Positions 24,551-33,185 of a DNA stretch of 64,000 bases are shown here, one piece after another; the stretch's first letter is position 1, and each line of letters opens with the position of its first letter. Source of the DNA: Acidimicrobiaceae bacterium. Its GTDB lineage: Bacteria; Actinomycetota; Acidimicrobiia; Acidimicrobiales; RAAP-2. The notes beneath the pieces are model-generated. The model searched no databases, was not told the DNA's origin, and was given only the letters and a program-made list of their open reading frames with translations. A program made the translations under genes and the position numbers. The stretch lies in contig PMON01000078.1 of the NCBI GenBank assembly GCA_003162395.1, positions 1 through 64,000 of the forward strand. Reading direction: 5' to 3'.

Positions 24551-25318
24551 TCACGTCGTCGATGACGGCCGGCGCTCCTCGCGGAGACGGCGGGCGAACT
24601 CGACCAGCTCGGTCGACAGCGACGCGGTCCCTGCCGCACAGAGCTGGTGAAGGGCCGCCGACGCCTCGACGAGCTCGGCGTCGTCCAGGTCGACCACGAT
24701 CCCCCCAGCCTCGTGGACGACGAGCAAGCCGCCGAGATAGTCCCATGGGCTGAGCCGGGCGGTGCCGACAACCCCGAACGCGTCGAGCGAGCCGTCGGCG
24801 ACCGCGCACAGCTCGAGAGCCGCCGATCCGAGCGCCCGGAGCTGGGCCCACCCGCCGTACCGCCCGGGGAAGCCCGAGAACGAGAGGATCGAGCCCTTGA
24901 TGCTCGTCGCCGAGGACGGTCGAATCGGCTCGCCGTCTCTGGTCGCGCCCCCCCCGAGTGTCGCCTCGTACCAGGTGTCCGTCGCGAGGTTGGCGACGAG
25001 GCTGCAGCGCATCCTCCCGGCTTCGAGGACGCACATGCTGGTCGAGTAGTACGGGATCCCCCTGTCGAAGTTCGTGGAGCCGTCGATCGGGTCCAACACG
25101 CACACGAGCGAACCCTCGCCCGAGCGACCTGACTCCTCGGAGAGCACCTGGAGGCCGGCGGCCGCCAGCACCTCGATGGCCGCGGCGTCGGCGACGAGAT
25201 CGGCGTGGTACTGCGTGGGCCGCAGGCCCGACAGCCCGCGACCCCGGTGCCCGCTGATCGCTGCCTGCACCGCACGCGCGGCGGTGCGGAGGAGTTGGGC
25301 CAACTCCTCGTCGCTCAC
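24551..25318 (-). CDS. Inositol monophosphatase family protein
   Basis: 255 residues. The metal-binding motif LDPIDGSTNF (75-84) and the second motif WDYLGGLLVVHEAGG are both present, and EESG (about 60-63) supplies the upstream glutamate. The family dephosphorylates myo-inositol-1-phosphate, fructose-1,6-bisphosphate, PAP or histidinol phosphate using Mg2+; the exact substrate cannot be read here. It starts ATG at 25318 and is divergent from the next gene. It is the first chromosomal gene after the tRNA, and its base composition is clearly higher in GC than the element. Confidence 0.88.
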   Translation of the reverse strand: MSDEELAQLLRTAARAVQAAISGHRGRGLSGLRPTQYHADLVADAAAIEVLAAAGLQVLSEESGRSGEGSLVCVLDPIDGSTNFDRGIPYYSTSMCVLEAGRMRCSLVANLATDTWYEATLGGGATRDGEPIRPSSATSIKGSILSFSGFPGRYGGWAQLRALGSAALELCAVADGSLDAFGVVGTARLSPWDYLGGLLVVHEAGGIVVDLDDAELVEASAALHQLCAAGTASLSTELVEFARRLREERRPSSTT

Positions 25319-25370
25319 GCCGAGAGCGTACCGTCGGTCGCTTCAACCACCCGCGGGTAGTGTCCACTTC

Positions 25371-25928
25371 GTGGCAGCCATCGACGTGGCCGGGTACGTC
25401 GCGGACCTGAAGGACCACTCCGTGGACCACGGGTTCCACGTGCACGACGAGCGCCACTTCGTCGAGACCTACTCGCTTCGACAGGTCTGGGAGGTCGACT
25501 TGCATCCCGAGGACGGCTGCGGCGGGCCGCTCGACCTGCACCTCGCTCTCGACGTGGACCCTCGGATCCTCCTCAGCTTCGAAGACGCGGTGATGGGCCT
25601 CCCCGAGGACGACGAGCCGCCCGACGAGTTTCACTTCCCGATCACGTTCACGTGGGCGCTCCCACCGCTCCCTCACGCGCCGGACCTGCTCCGGCTCGCG
25701 ATCGACCTCGCGCCCGTCGGCGGCATCGTGCTGCCGCTCGAGGTGTCCGCGTCCGACTCCTACGCGTCGGCGACCGACGGCTCGGAGCGCCGCGTCACGA
25801 TCATCGCTCGGCACCCGGTGTCCCTCGCGGCGGTGCTCAAGGGCGAGGAGCTCTTGTGCGATGTCTTCGATCGGTGCAGGGACGTGAGCGAGTTCCTGCT
25901 GGAGCGCGCCGAGGCGTGGCTCGACTGA
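25371..25928 (+). CDS. Conserved hypothetical protein, 185 residues
   Basis: Start put at GTG 25371 (VAAIDVAGYVADLKDHSVDH), where high-quality coding begins; the ORF-track start at 25074 lies antisense within the phosphatase gene. Acidic, beta-rich, with EVDLHPEDGCGGPLDLHLAL and EFHFPITFTWALPPL; no signal peptide or membrane segment. The function is not known to me. The following lipoprotein gene starts inside its last codons, suggesting cotranslation. Confidence 0.65.
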   Translation: MAAIDVAGYVADLKDHSVDHGFHVHDERHFVETYSLRQVWEVDLHPEDGCGGPLDLHLALDVDPRILLSFEDAVMGLPEDDEPPDEFHFPITFTWALPPLPHAPDLLRLAIDLAPVGGIVLPLEVSASDSYASATDGSERRVTIIARHPVSLAAVLKGEELLCDVFDRCRDVSEFLLERAEAWLD

Positions 25929-26284
25929 CCCGGCGAGCCAGTGTCGCCGTGGCGATCGCCGCGGCGACGATCGGGCTTGCATCGTGCGGTGGTGGCGCCA
26001 ACCAAGATGCGCTCGCGGCGTGTCGAGGGATCCACCACGCTTTGATCTCCTATGACCGCTCGCTGCACGCGCCGAGCCCGGCCGTGGCAGCCGCCGAGCA
26101 GCAGCAGGCGACGCACGACGCGGCGGGCGTCGAGAGCGTGGCCGCGATGGCGGCCTCCGATGACGGTGCCTACGCGGGGCTCATGACGCTCCTGCAGCAG
26201 TCGCAGGAGCTGCCGTTCGCGAACGTCGCCCCAGCGCTGCGCAGCGCGTGCAGCTCGATCAGCGCCGGGACGAACGACCTCTGA
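25916..26284 (+). CDS. Small putative lipoprotein, 122 residues
   Basis: GTG at 25916 overlaps the end of the preceding gene. The N terminus VARLTRRASVAVAIAAATIG ends in the lipobox LASC, giving a predicted lipid-anchored cysteine near residue 26. The mature part is short, Ala-rich and helical (AAEQQQATHDAAGVESVAAM) with two cysteines (ACRG, RSACSS). Function unknown. Its 3' end overlaps by 26 nt with the convergent acyltransferase gene. Confidence 0.6.
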   Translation: MARLTRRASVAVAIAAATIGLASCGGGANQDALAACRGIHHALISYDRSLHAPSPAVAAAEQQQATHDAAGVESVAAMAASDDGAYAGLMTLLQQSQELPFANVAPALRSACSSISAGTNDL

Positions 26285-28259
26285 GCACCTCGTCCGCCCG
26301 GCCCTCGGCGATGAGCACGCTGAAGATCCTCGGTGCGAAGAACGAACCCGAGGAGCTGGCGAAGTGGACGCCGTCGGGCCGCCGAACCGTGACGCCGTCG
26401 ACGGCCTGCTGATAGCGGCCCCCAGGGCAGACCATCGAGTACAGGTCGAGCACGCTCGTACCCGTTCGGTGGGCGACCGCCCGGACGATGCCGTTGTAGA
26501 TCGCGAGCCGGCTCGGCGAGTCCTCTGGCCACGGTTGGCCGTCAGGACGCTCCCCGCTGTCCGCGCACGGCTGGGTCACGAGCACGACGTTCGCGCCGCC
26601 TGACCTGCTGATCTCGACGGCCTTGGTGAGGCCCGCGGCCACCTGCTCTTGGAAAGCGCGCTGGGTGATGTTCACGGTGTGGAAGCCCACCAGGAGGTTG
26701 TGGACCTCCCAACGGCCGGCCAGGATCGCGACCACCTCGGGGCGGAACGTCGCGACCTCGCGCGCCCACGCCCCGTCCATCGTCACGAGCGCGCGGTCCG
26801 GGTTGAGGCTGCACGGCAGCGCCGTCGGGATCCTGGTGCCCTGCTCGATCTGTGCGTTGGAGAAGGTGACGCCGCAGCCGAGGGTCGCCGCGTCATCTTC
26901 GTCGACGTCGTAGAGGTGCGCCCACGGCGCGATCGCAATGCCGAGCGTGAGCATCGTCGAGTCGCCGATGAGCAGCGCTCGGACCGGGTCGTGGAACGGC
27001 GGCTGCGGGGGTGCAGCGCCGGCGCTCGGGATCGCCGCGGCGAGCGAGGTCGCGAAGATCACGGCCACGGTGGTGGCGACCGCGGCGGCGGTCGCGAACA
27101 CCGAAGAAGCGCCCCGCAGCACAAGGCCGTGCCGCACCGGGCGCTCCACGAGGTAGAAGGACGCGGTCGCGACGGCGAACGTCACGGCGAGCCGCAGCAC
27201 CAGCAGGCGAATGCCGAAGAGCCCGGTGCGCTCGTGGTCGAGCCAGATGAACAAGGGGTAGTGCCACAGGTACAGCCCGTAGGAGATCCTGCCCACGAAC
27301 CGGACCGGTGCGAACCCGAGCACCGCGGCGAGCGGGCCGCGCGGTGCGGTGACCGCGCTCAGGATCACCGAGGCCGTGGCGACGCCGGTGAGAAGGAAGC
27401 CGCCCCGGTACAGCCAGGCCGTCTCGCCGGTCACCTTGAGCGCCATCGCGCACAGCACCCCCGCGCCAGCGATGCCGGCGGCCTGGACCGCGAGGCCCAC
27501 CGCACCGGATGCACGCAGCGCAGAGGGGTCCCGACGCCCCGCGACCAGTGCGAGCGCGGCCGCGAGGGCGGCGCCGGTGAGCAGCGTCATGGCGTGCGTG
27601 TCGGTCCCGTAGTAGAGCCGCGTCGGGTCCGCACCAGGCGTGAACAGCCGCGCCATCCATGCCGTCGACGCGAGTGCGCCCAGCACCGACACGACGAGCA
27701 GTGCCACGGGCGCACGGCGGAGCTTGACGAGCGCGAGGACGAGCAGGGGCCACACGACGTAGAACTGCTCTTCGATCGCAAGGGACCACGTGTGGGTGAG
27801 CGGTGAGGGTGCAAGTGCTGCCTTGAAGTAGCTGGACCCCTCAAGGATGAAGTGCCAGTTCGCGACGTACAGCAGCGTCGAGAGCGAGTCGAGGCGGAGC
27901 CCCGGATAGGTCCCCTCGGGCGAGGCGAGCCACGAGAGCAGCCCGACGAAGCACAGCACCAAGAAGAGCGCGGGCAGCAGTCGTCGGGCGCGACGGGCCC
28001 AGAACTGCCCGAGGCGGACGGAGCCGGTGTGCCGGGCCTCGCCCAAGAGCAGCGACGTGATGAGGAAGCCTGAGAGGCAGAAGAACACGTCGACGCCGAG
28101 GAACCCGCCGGTCACGTGCGTGACCCCCGCGTGGTACGCGATGACCGCGGCAACAGCGAACGCGCGGACCCCGTCGAGCCCCGCGACGTAGCTCAGGCGC
28201 TCGCCGACCGGCGACGCGTCGGGATCCTGGACGGTGGTCACGTGCTCAGGGGTCGTCAC
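26259..28259 (-). CDS. OafA/YrhL-type membrane acyltransferase with SGNH domain
   Basis: 666 residues. The N-terminal half is an acyltransferase-3 domain: YVAGLDGVRAFAVAAVIAYH with catalytic histidine, GGFLGVDVFFCLSGFLITSL, and about ten membrane segments ending near residue 390. The C-terminal half is a periplasmic-side SGNH hydrolase-like domain with LLIGDSTMLTLG and the late RPDGVHFASSSG (Asp/His). Proteins of this layout O-acetylate cell-wall or surface glycans. The stop region overlaps the convergent lipoprotein gene. Flanking genes give no hint of the specific glycan. Confidence 0.88.
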   Translation of the reverse strand: MTTPEHVTTVQDPDASPVGERLSYVAGLDGVRAFAVAAVIAYHAGVTHVTGGFLGVDVFFCLSGFLITSLLLGEARHTGSVRLGQFWARRARRLLPALFLVLCFVGLLSWLASPEGTYPGLRLDSLSTLLYVANWHFILEGSSYFKAALAPSPLTHTWSLAIEEQFYVVWPLLVLALVKLRRAPVALLVVSVLGALASTAWMARLFTPGADPTRLYYGTDTHAMTLLTGAALAAALALVAGRRDPSALRASGAVGLAVQAAGIAGAGVLCAMALKVTGETAWLYRGGFLLTGVATASVILSAVTAPRGPLAAVLGFAPVRFVGRISYGLYLWHYPLFIWLDHERTGLFGIRLLVLRLAVTFAVATASFYLVERPVRHGLVLRGASSVFATAAAVATTVAVIFATSLAAAIPSAGAAPPQPPFHDPVRALLIGDSTMLTLGIAIAPWAHLYDVDEDDAATLGCGVTFSNAQIEQGTRIPTALPCSLNPDRALVTMDGAWAREVATFRPEVVAILAGRWEVHNLLVGFHTVNITQRAFQEQVAAGLTKAVEISRSGGANVVLVTQPCADSGERPDGQPWPEDSPSRLAIYNGIVRAVAHRTGTSVLDLYSMVCPGGRYQQAVDGVTVRRPDGVHFASSSGSFFAPRIFSVLIAEGRADEVLRGRSSRR

Positions 28260-28323
28260 GAGTCAGCCGCCCACCCCGACGGCATTCCTGAAGCGCTCCG
28301 CGAATCCGACAACCTCTGGCCCG

Positions 28324-28674
28324 TCAGGCAGCGCCGAAGGTGGCAAGCCTCGACCGCAGCCACTCGACGGACGAGGGCTTCTGCATGGCGCCCTCCCAGC
28401 CCTCGAGCGCGCGGCGCAGCTCTGCAGAGCTGGGGACGATCGCGATCACGTCGACGGTGAGCGCCTCGACGGGCTCCTTGTCGACGGCCATGTCACCGAA
28501 AGCGTCCTCGAGCACCTCGACGGGGGGTGCCGACATCAGGTACACCTCGCCCGTCTCGACGACGTAGCTCAGCTCGCAGCGACGACCCGAGGCATCGAGC
28601 CATGCGTTGCCGAGCTCGATCTCCTCACTCTCACGACGACGCTCGTCTTGGTCGTAGAACTCCTCGATGTTCAT
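28324..28674 (-). CDS. Hypothetical protein, 116 residues
   Basis: Start chosen at ATG 28674 (MNIEEFYDQDERRRESEEIE), since the longer track ORF enters low-complexity Arg/Ala sequence. It contains RRCELSYVVETGEVYLMSAP and a helical end (SSAELRRALEGWEGAMQKPS). Cytosolic and acidic; no domain recognised. It is divergent from the sigma-like gene at 28788. Confidence 0.6.
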   Translation of the reverse strand: MNIEEFYDQDERRRESEEIELGNAWLDASGRRCELSYVVETGEVYLMSAPPVEVLEDAFGDMAVDKEPVEALTVDVIAIVPSSAELRRALEGWEGAMQKPSSVEWLRSRLATFGAA

Positions 28675-28787
28675 CTGCGCGACGCTACTTGCACGCGTCG
28701 ACGGTCCCAGGCTGACCCGGTCCATCGACGGTGACGGCCTGGCGTCGTGGGGAGGTATGAGGGGAACGAGGCTCGCAGGGTGGGTCC

Positions 28788-29507
28788 ATGACCCTCGCCA
28801 CCTCGCACGACGTCCTCGCCCAGCTGCGCTCGGAATGGCGGCGCGTGGGCAGGTCGCTCGAAGCCCGAGCTTCCCTCGAACGGCTTCGAGCGCAGAGCCC
28901 CCGCGAGATCCCGTTCTTCGTCGTCGACCTCGCCGGGCTCGTGGCGGCGCTCGAGCCCACGGGGGGTCTCGAGCGGCTGCACCGAGCACGCATCCTCGCG
29001 GCACTCCTGCTCGGCTCGGGCGACCCCCTGGCTCGGCGCTGCCTGCTCCAGACGCTGCTGCCCGGGATCGTCGCGGTCGCGCGGAAGCTGCGATTCGGCG
29101 AGGGGATCGCGGACTGCCCGAGAACGTTTCTCGCCGATGCCGTCGCCGAGTCGATCGAGCTCTTGGAGGACTGGTCAGGTCAGTCCCGCCCGTATGCCGG
29201 GCCGGACCTCCTCGGCGCGCTGCGCTGTCGACTGCGACGCAAGATGCTCGCCGACAAGGCACGTCGATTCGAGCTGCTCGCCGTACGCGAGCAGTCGGTG
29301 ACCGGCAGCGACGACGACAGCGACGATCTCGCGCGTCGACTTGCCGTCGCGGCCGCCGCCGGAGTAACCGATGTTGACCTTGTCTACGCGAGGTGCGTCC
29401 TCGGTCACACCGCCGCCGAGCTGGCTGCCGCGCTCGGGGTGTCGAACAGGGCGCTGCACCGTCGGCTCGTCGCGGCGGCCACGCCGTTCGTCGTCGCGTC
29501 GTCGTAG
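28788..29507 (+). CDS. Sigma-factor-like protein of the BTAD cluster, 239 residues
   Basis: Helical throughout. The middle carries RFGEGIADCPRTFLADAVAE and DLLGALRCRLRRKMLADKAR, reminiscent of sigma region 2. The C terminus has a region-4-like HTH: VYARCVLGHTAAELAAALGVSNRALHRRL. Such proteins occur in actinobacteria beside large BTAD regulators, as here. Whether it recruits RNA polymerase is unproven; the match to sigma-70 is partial. A secreted Thr-rich protein and the BTAD protein follow closely, so these three genes probably form one unit. Confidence 0.55.
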   Translation: MTLATSHDVLAQLRSEWRRVGRSLEARASLERLRAQSPREIPFFVVDLAGLVAALEPTGGLERLHRARILAALLLGSGDPLARRCLLQTLLPGIVAVARKLRFGEGIADCPRTFLADAVAESIELLEDWSGQSRPYAGPDLLGALRCRLRRKMLADKARRFELLAVREQSVTGSDDDSDDLARRLAVAAAAGVTDVDLVYARCVLGHTAAELAAALGVSNRALHRRLVAAATPFVVASS

Positions 29508-29517
29508 CCTCCCGACA

Positions 29518-30132
29518 ATGCCCACTCGACGCATCCCGTCAGGCGGACTGGCGGCACTCGCGGTGCTGCTCGCCGCGCTCGCCGTCATCGTCGTGGCGGG
29601 CGCACCCCTCGTACGAACGATCGTGACCCTCGGCCAGCCGCGCCCCCTCCAGACAACGACCACGACCCCGACCACGAAGGAGCCCACCACGACGACGCTC
29701 GTCGCCATCGCCGCGTCGCGCGCGACCCAGCCCGGCGAGTACGAGACGGTCCCGAGCAGTCCGCCTCGCACGTCGACGCCGGCACGGCACCGCACGAGCA
29801 CGCCCACGACGTCGACGCCAACCACCACCAGCACGACGACGACCTCGCAGCCCCCCGTCACGCCTGCGATCGTCCCGTCTATGAGCGGCACCTTCGAGGC
29901 CGGCGAGACCACGGTGGTGGCAAGGCTCGGTGCGGTCCGCACGGTGACCGTGTCGGTCCCGGTGGGGATGCGCGTGACGCTCTCGGTCACCTGCGGCATC
30001 TCGAGCAGCACGAAGTCCCACACGACGTCGGTGACCGTCCGCATGACGGCTCCCACCGCGACGTGCGTCGCGACGATTCGGGTGCCGCCGTCTGCCCCGG
30101 AGCCGGCGACCTGGCACCTGGCGGCGAGGTGA
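29518..30132 (+). CDS. Membrane-anchored or secreted Thr/Pro-rich protein, 204 residues
   Basis: ATG 29518. An N-terminal hydrophobic helix (GLAALAVLLAALAVIVVAGA) serves as signal or anchor. Then a Thr/Ser/Pro-rich linker (about residues 45-110, many TTTT runs) leads to a beta-like domain with one cysteine pair (SVTCGISSST, TATCVATIRV). The Thr-rich stretch is typical of extended, possibly glycosylated wall-spanning stalks. The stop overlaps the next GTG (GTGA), so it is coupled to the BTAD protein. Confidence 0.65.
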   Translation: MPTRRIPSGGLAALAVLLAALAVIVVAGAPLVRTIVTLGQPRPLQTTTTTPTTKEPTTTTLVAIAASRATQPGEYETVPSSPPRTSTPARHRTSTPTTSTPTTTSTTTTSQPPVTPAIVPSMSGTFEAGETTVVARLGAVRTVTVSVPVGMRVTLSVTCGISSSTKSHTTSVTVRMTAPTATCVATIRVPPSAPEPATWHLAAR

Positions 30133-32114
30133 ACGGCCGCGCTCGTGTGGGCCTGGTGGAGGGCGCGCTCGTCCTCGGTGCGGTCCTGCTCGTCCCGATC
30201 GCGCTGCTCGCCGCGCTGCACGCCCCGATCGACGCGGGCATCGGCCCCGTGGTCCTTGCACTCGTCCTCGCCGCGGCAGTGGCCTGGGGGGTCGTCACCG
30301 TTGGCCTCGCGCGACTCGTGCTCGCACAGCTCGGTCACGGCGCCGCACCCACCGAGTCCGGGCCGATCGCCTGGGCTGCCGTGCGAGTCGCCGCGCTCAT
30401 CCTCGTCGTGGCTCCCTTCCTCGAGGCGAGCGCGCAGCACGCGTCCGCGCAGCGTCCCCCCCTCGCACAACCGAGGAGCACCTCGAGCATCGTTGCGCAC
30501 ACCACGGCGCCGGCACGCGTGCTCGATCGCGGCGACGTCGTGCGCGACGAGCCGACGCCTGCACGCGGCCAGGCGGTGCGCACCGGGTCCGCTCGATCGA
30601 CGCACGCGCCGCGGCGAGCAAGGGGAGGGCACCGAGGACAGCACGGCGGTGTTCCGCCGACGACCATCGGGACGGGCTCGATCCTCGTCGCCCTCGCCGC
30701 CGACCTGCGACGTCGCTCGCGAATGTGGCGCCGTGTGGTGCTGGACGACGAGGCAGCCATCGACGTGGAGACCGCGCTGCTCGGCGCGCCGACCGCGCCC
30801 ACGTCGCTGCTCGCCGCGGCCGCTCGACGCCTCGCCGCAGCGGGTCGACTCGACGACACGGCGCACGTCGTCGTCGCGGACGGGACCGCGTGGCTCGACG
30901 ACGGCAGCTGGTGCTTCGACCCTGACGACCAGGCGATCGACGTTCGCTGCCTCGTGGTGGTGCTGGGCGAGGACCGGGGCGAGACCCATCTCGCGCTCGT
31001 CCCCCGCGGCGCGTCGCTGCGGCTCGAGGGCGACGGTGCCGCTTCGGTCGTCGCCGACGCACTTCGGGTGGCGCCCGCCATCGGGCTCGGCATTCCGCTG
31101 CGCGCCGAGCCCGCCGGGCTCCTGCACGCGCTCGCGACTCGTGGGGACGACGACCTCGTGGTCGTCGTGGGCGAGTGCGAGAGCATGACGCCGACGCTCC
31201 TCGAGCACTGCGTGTGCGTCGCGATGCCGTCGCCGGCCCCGCACGTCACCGTCACGGCGAGCACCGCGACGCTGCCCGACGGGCGCATGCTCGTGCGATC
31301 GTCGCTCGCCGCGATCGTTCGCGAGCTGCTGGACGGGCGGCATGATCGACGCTTCACGCCGTCGGTCACCCCGGTCGCCAACGAGCACGACCTCTTCGTC
31401 CCGATCGAGGACCACGGGACCGTCGTCAGGCTCTTGACCGCGGTGCCCCGCGTCGACGGCCTCGTCGAGCCGCTCGCCACCGGGCGCGAGCGGCGAGCGG
31501 TCGAGCTCGTCGCCTACCTCGCACTGCGCGCGGGGGAGCCCGTGACCGGGGAGCGACTCCGCGTCCGCGTCCTCGGCACGACGTCGAGCGACGCCGCGGC
31601 GAAGACGCTCTTTAACGTCGCGTCGTCACTGCGCCGCGCCCTCGGCGACGGGCCGTTCGGCCCGAGGCTGCCGCCCGCGGGGCGCCTCGGCCACTACGCG
31701 GTCGCACCCGACGTCGTCTGCGACGTGGCGATCCTTGAGGCCTGGGTCACTCGCGCGCGGGCGTGCGAGGAGCCCGACGAGCAGATGGCATGGCTGCGAG
31801 CGGCGCTCGAGCTCATCGATGGCGAGCCGTTCGCGACGGTGCTCGAGGGCTACGACTGGTTCCTCACCGAAGGGCACCTGACGCGCCTCCAGGCCGTCTG
31901 CGAGGACGCCGCGTGCGAGCTCGTGGACCTCGCGCTCGACCACGGCCTCATCGCCCTCGCGCGGCTCGCGGTGGACCGCGCCCTGCTCGTCGATCCCTAC
32001 GCCGATCGGCTCGCGGCCGCCGCGGCGCGCGTGGCCGCGGCCCGTCAGGCGAGCTTCGCTGCGATCGACCCAGCCGTGCGCAGCACCGCGCCGTCCGCAC
32101 CCGTCATCTCGTAA
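30129..32114 (+). CDS. Membrane BTAD-type transcriptional regulator
   Basis: 661 residues from GTG 30129, whose GTGA overlaps the preceding stop; the track start at 30063 lies inside that gene. Two N-terminal membrane helices (LVEGALVLGAVLLVPIALLA, VAALILVVAPFLEASA) lead to a long central part. The C terminus has a winged helix (RAVELVAYLALRAGEPVTGE, AAKTLFNVASSLRRALGDGP) and a bacterial transcriptional activator domain (DEQMAWLRAALELIDGEPFA). This SARP-like end tethered to the membrane suggests a regulator that senses the envelope. It probably works with the sigma-like and Thr-rich proteins encoded upstream. Confidence 0.7.
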   Translation: MNGRARVGLVEGALVLGAVLLVPIALLAALHAPIDAGIGPVVLALVLAAAVAWGVVTVGLARLVLAQLGHGAAPTESGPIAWAAVRVAALILVVAPFLEASAQHASAQRPPLAQPRSTSSIVAHTTAPARVLDRGDVVRDEPTPARGQAVRTGSARSTHAPRRARGGHRGQHGGVPPTTIGTGSILVALAADLRRRSRMWRRVVLDDEAAIDVETALLGAPTAPTSLLAAAARRLAAAGRLDDTAHVVVADGTAWLDDGSWCFDPDDQAIDVRCLVVVLGEDRGETHLALVPRGASLRLEGDGAASVVADALRVAPAIGLGIPLRAEPAGLLHALATRGDDDLVVVVGECESMTPTLLEHCVCVAMPSPAPHVTVTASTATLPDGRMLVRSSLAAIVRELLDGRHDRRFTPSVTPVANEHDLFVPIEDHGTVVRLLTAVPRVDGLVEPLATGRERRAVELVAYLALRAGEPVTGERLRVRVLGTTSSDAAAKTLFNVASSLRRALGDGPFGPRLPPAGRLGHYAVAPDVVCDVAILEAWVTRARACEEPDEQMAWLRAALELIDGEPFATVLEGYDWFLTEGHLTRLQAVCEDAACELVDLALDHGLIALARLAVDRALLVDPYADRLAAAAARVAAARQASFAAIDPAVRSTAPSAPVIS

Positions 32115-33151
32115 CGGTGCGAGGGCACGTCGGTTGCTTCGCCGACCATGTCGTCGAGCAGCTCGAGGAAGCCTCGCGCGGGGTCGACGAACAAGTAGCG
32201 CGAGAGCGAGCCGGGGATCGTGTTGACCTCGTTCACGTACAGCCCCTCGTTGCCCTCGAGGAAGTCGATCCGCGCGATGCCGCGGACCTGGCAGGCGTCC
32301 GCGACCAGGGCCGCGGCGGCATGGACCTCGGTGAGGCGGGCTCCGTCGAGCACGGCGGGCAGCTCGCGGGGGGCCGCGGCCATTCCCTCGCCGGCCACGT
32401 ACTTGTCCGCGTAGTCGAGGATCTCGGCGCCGCCCGCGCGGCGGATTGGGCGCTCGATCGCCGAGAGCTCGAGCGCCGGGTACCGCCGCACGGCAACCTG
32501 CAGGTCCGCGAGGTCGGCGCGGTAGGGCTCGATCACCGCGCCAGCAGCGAGGTGCAGGTTCGCGTGCAGCCTCGCTCGAGCCGTGCCGAGGTCGCCGACG
32601 ACGTCGATCCCGATCGAGGACCCGCCGAATCGCGGCTTGACGATGAAGGGCGGATCGAACGGCACCACGGTGGTCGTCTCGGTGAGGGCCACGCGCGGCA
32701 GGGTGGTCACCCCCGCCGCGCGGACCACCGCGGTGAAGGCGAGCTTGTCCATCCCGAGCGCTGCCCCCGCCACGCTCGGCCCGGTGAACGCGACGCCCGC
32801 GAGGTCGAGCGCGGCCTGCAGCGAGCCGTCCTCGCCCGGACCGCCGTGCGTGCACAGGATCACCGCGTCGAGCGCGAGGTCACGGCTTCTCCCGAGCCGG
32901 CCCTCGCTCGAGAACCCACCGTTCCTGCCGATGCGGAGCACGAGCGGCTCGGCGCCTCGTGGCACGCCGTCGAGGAACGCGGCTGCCTCCGAGGTGGGCT
33001 CGACGGCATGGAACGCGCCGGTCTTGGACCAGTGGATCGCGACCACCGACCGACCGGCCCCCGCGAGCTCCCGGGTGGCCTGGAGGCCCGTCAGGATGCT
33101 GACGTCGTGCTCGGGGGCGGGACCACCGAACAGCACGGCCACCTGACCCAC
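32045..33151 (-). CDS. ddl: D-alanine--D-alanine ligase
   Basis: 368 residues from GTG 33151, chosen because GAGGAGG lies 6 nt upstream; the track ORF extends into murF. N-terminal VAVLFGGPAPEHDVSILTGL, HGGPGEDGSLQAALD, PRFGGSSIGI in the ATP-grasp lid region, and the metal site RIDFLEGNEGLYVNEVNTIP are all typical of Ddl. It joins two D-Ala molecules using ATP to supply the peptidoglycan precursor. It follows murF by 34 nt; MurF then uses its product. The 3' end overlaps the convergent BTAD gene by 70 nt. Confidence 0.92.
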   Translation of the reverse strand: MGQVAVLFGGPAPEHDVSILTGLQATRELAGAGRSVVAIHWSKTGAFHAVEPTSEAAAFLDGVPRGAEPLVLRIGRNGGFSSEGRLGRSRDLALDAVILCTHGGPGEDGSLQAALDLAGVAFTGPSVAGAALGMDKLAFTAVVRAAGVTTLPRVALTETTTVVPFDPPFIVKPRFGGSSIGIDVVGDLGTARARLHANLHLAAGAVIEPYRADLADLQVAVRRYPALELSAIERPIRRAGGAEILDYADKYVAGEGMAAAPRELPAVLDGARLTEVHAAAALVADACQVRGIARIDFLEGNEGLYVNEVNTIPGSLSRYLFVDPARGFLELLDDMVGEATDVPSHRYEMTGADGAVLRTAGSIAAKLA

Positions 33152-33185
33152 GTCGCGCCTCCTCGTGCCGCCCGATCGCGGTCGG

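Noticed and set aside
24507-25982. 491-aa minus-strand ORF
   Set aside because: Shadow of the inositol-phosphatase-like gene and the 185-aa gene; Arg/Gly-rich translation without family features.
26649-27806. 385-aa plus-strand ORF
   Set aside because: Antisense shadow of the acyltransferase gene, typical of high-GC frames; highly charged and low complexity.
29640-29860. ACC/ACG-rich low-complexity stretch as a DNA repeat element
   Set aside because: It encodes the Thr-rich stalk of a coding gene; the same applies at 49240-49290.
29175-31415. 746-aa minus-strand ORF
   Set aside because: Antisense to the sigma-like, Thr-rich and BTAD genes, which have coupled starts and recognisable domains.
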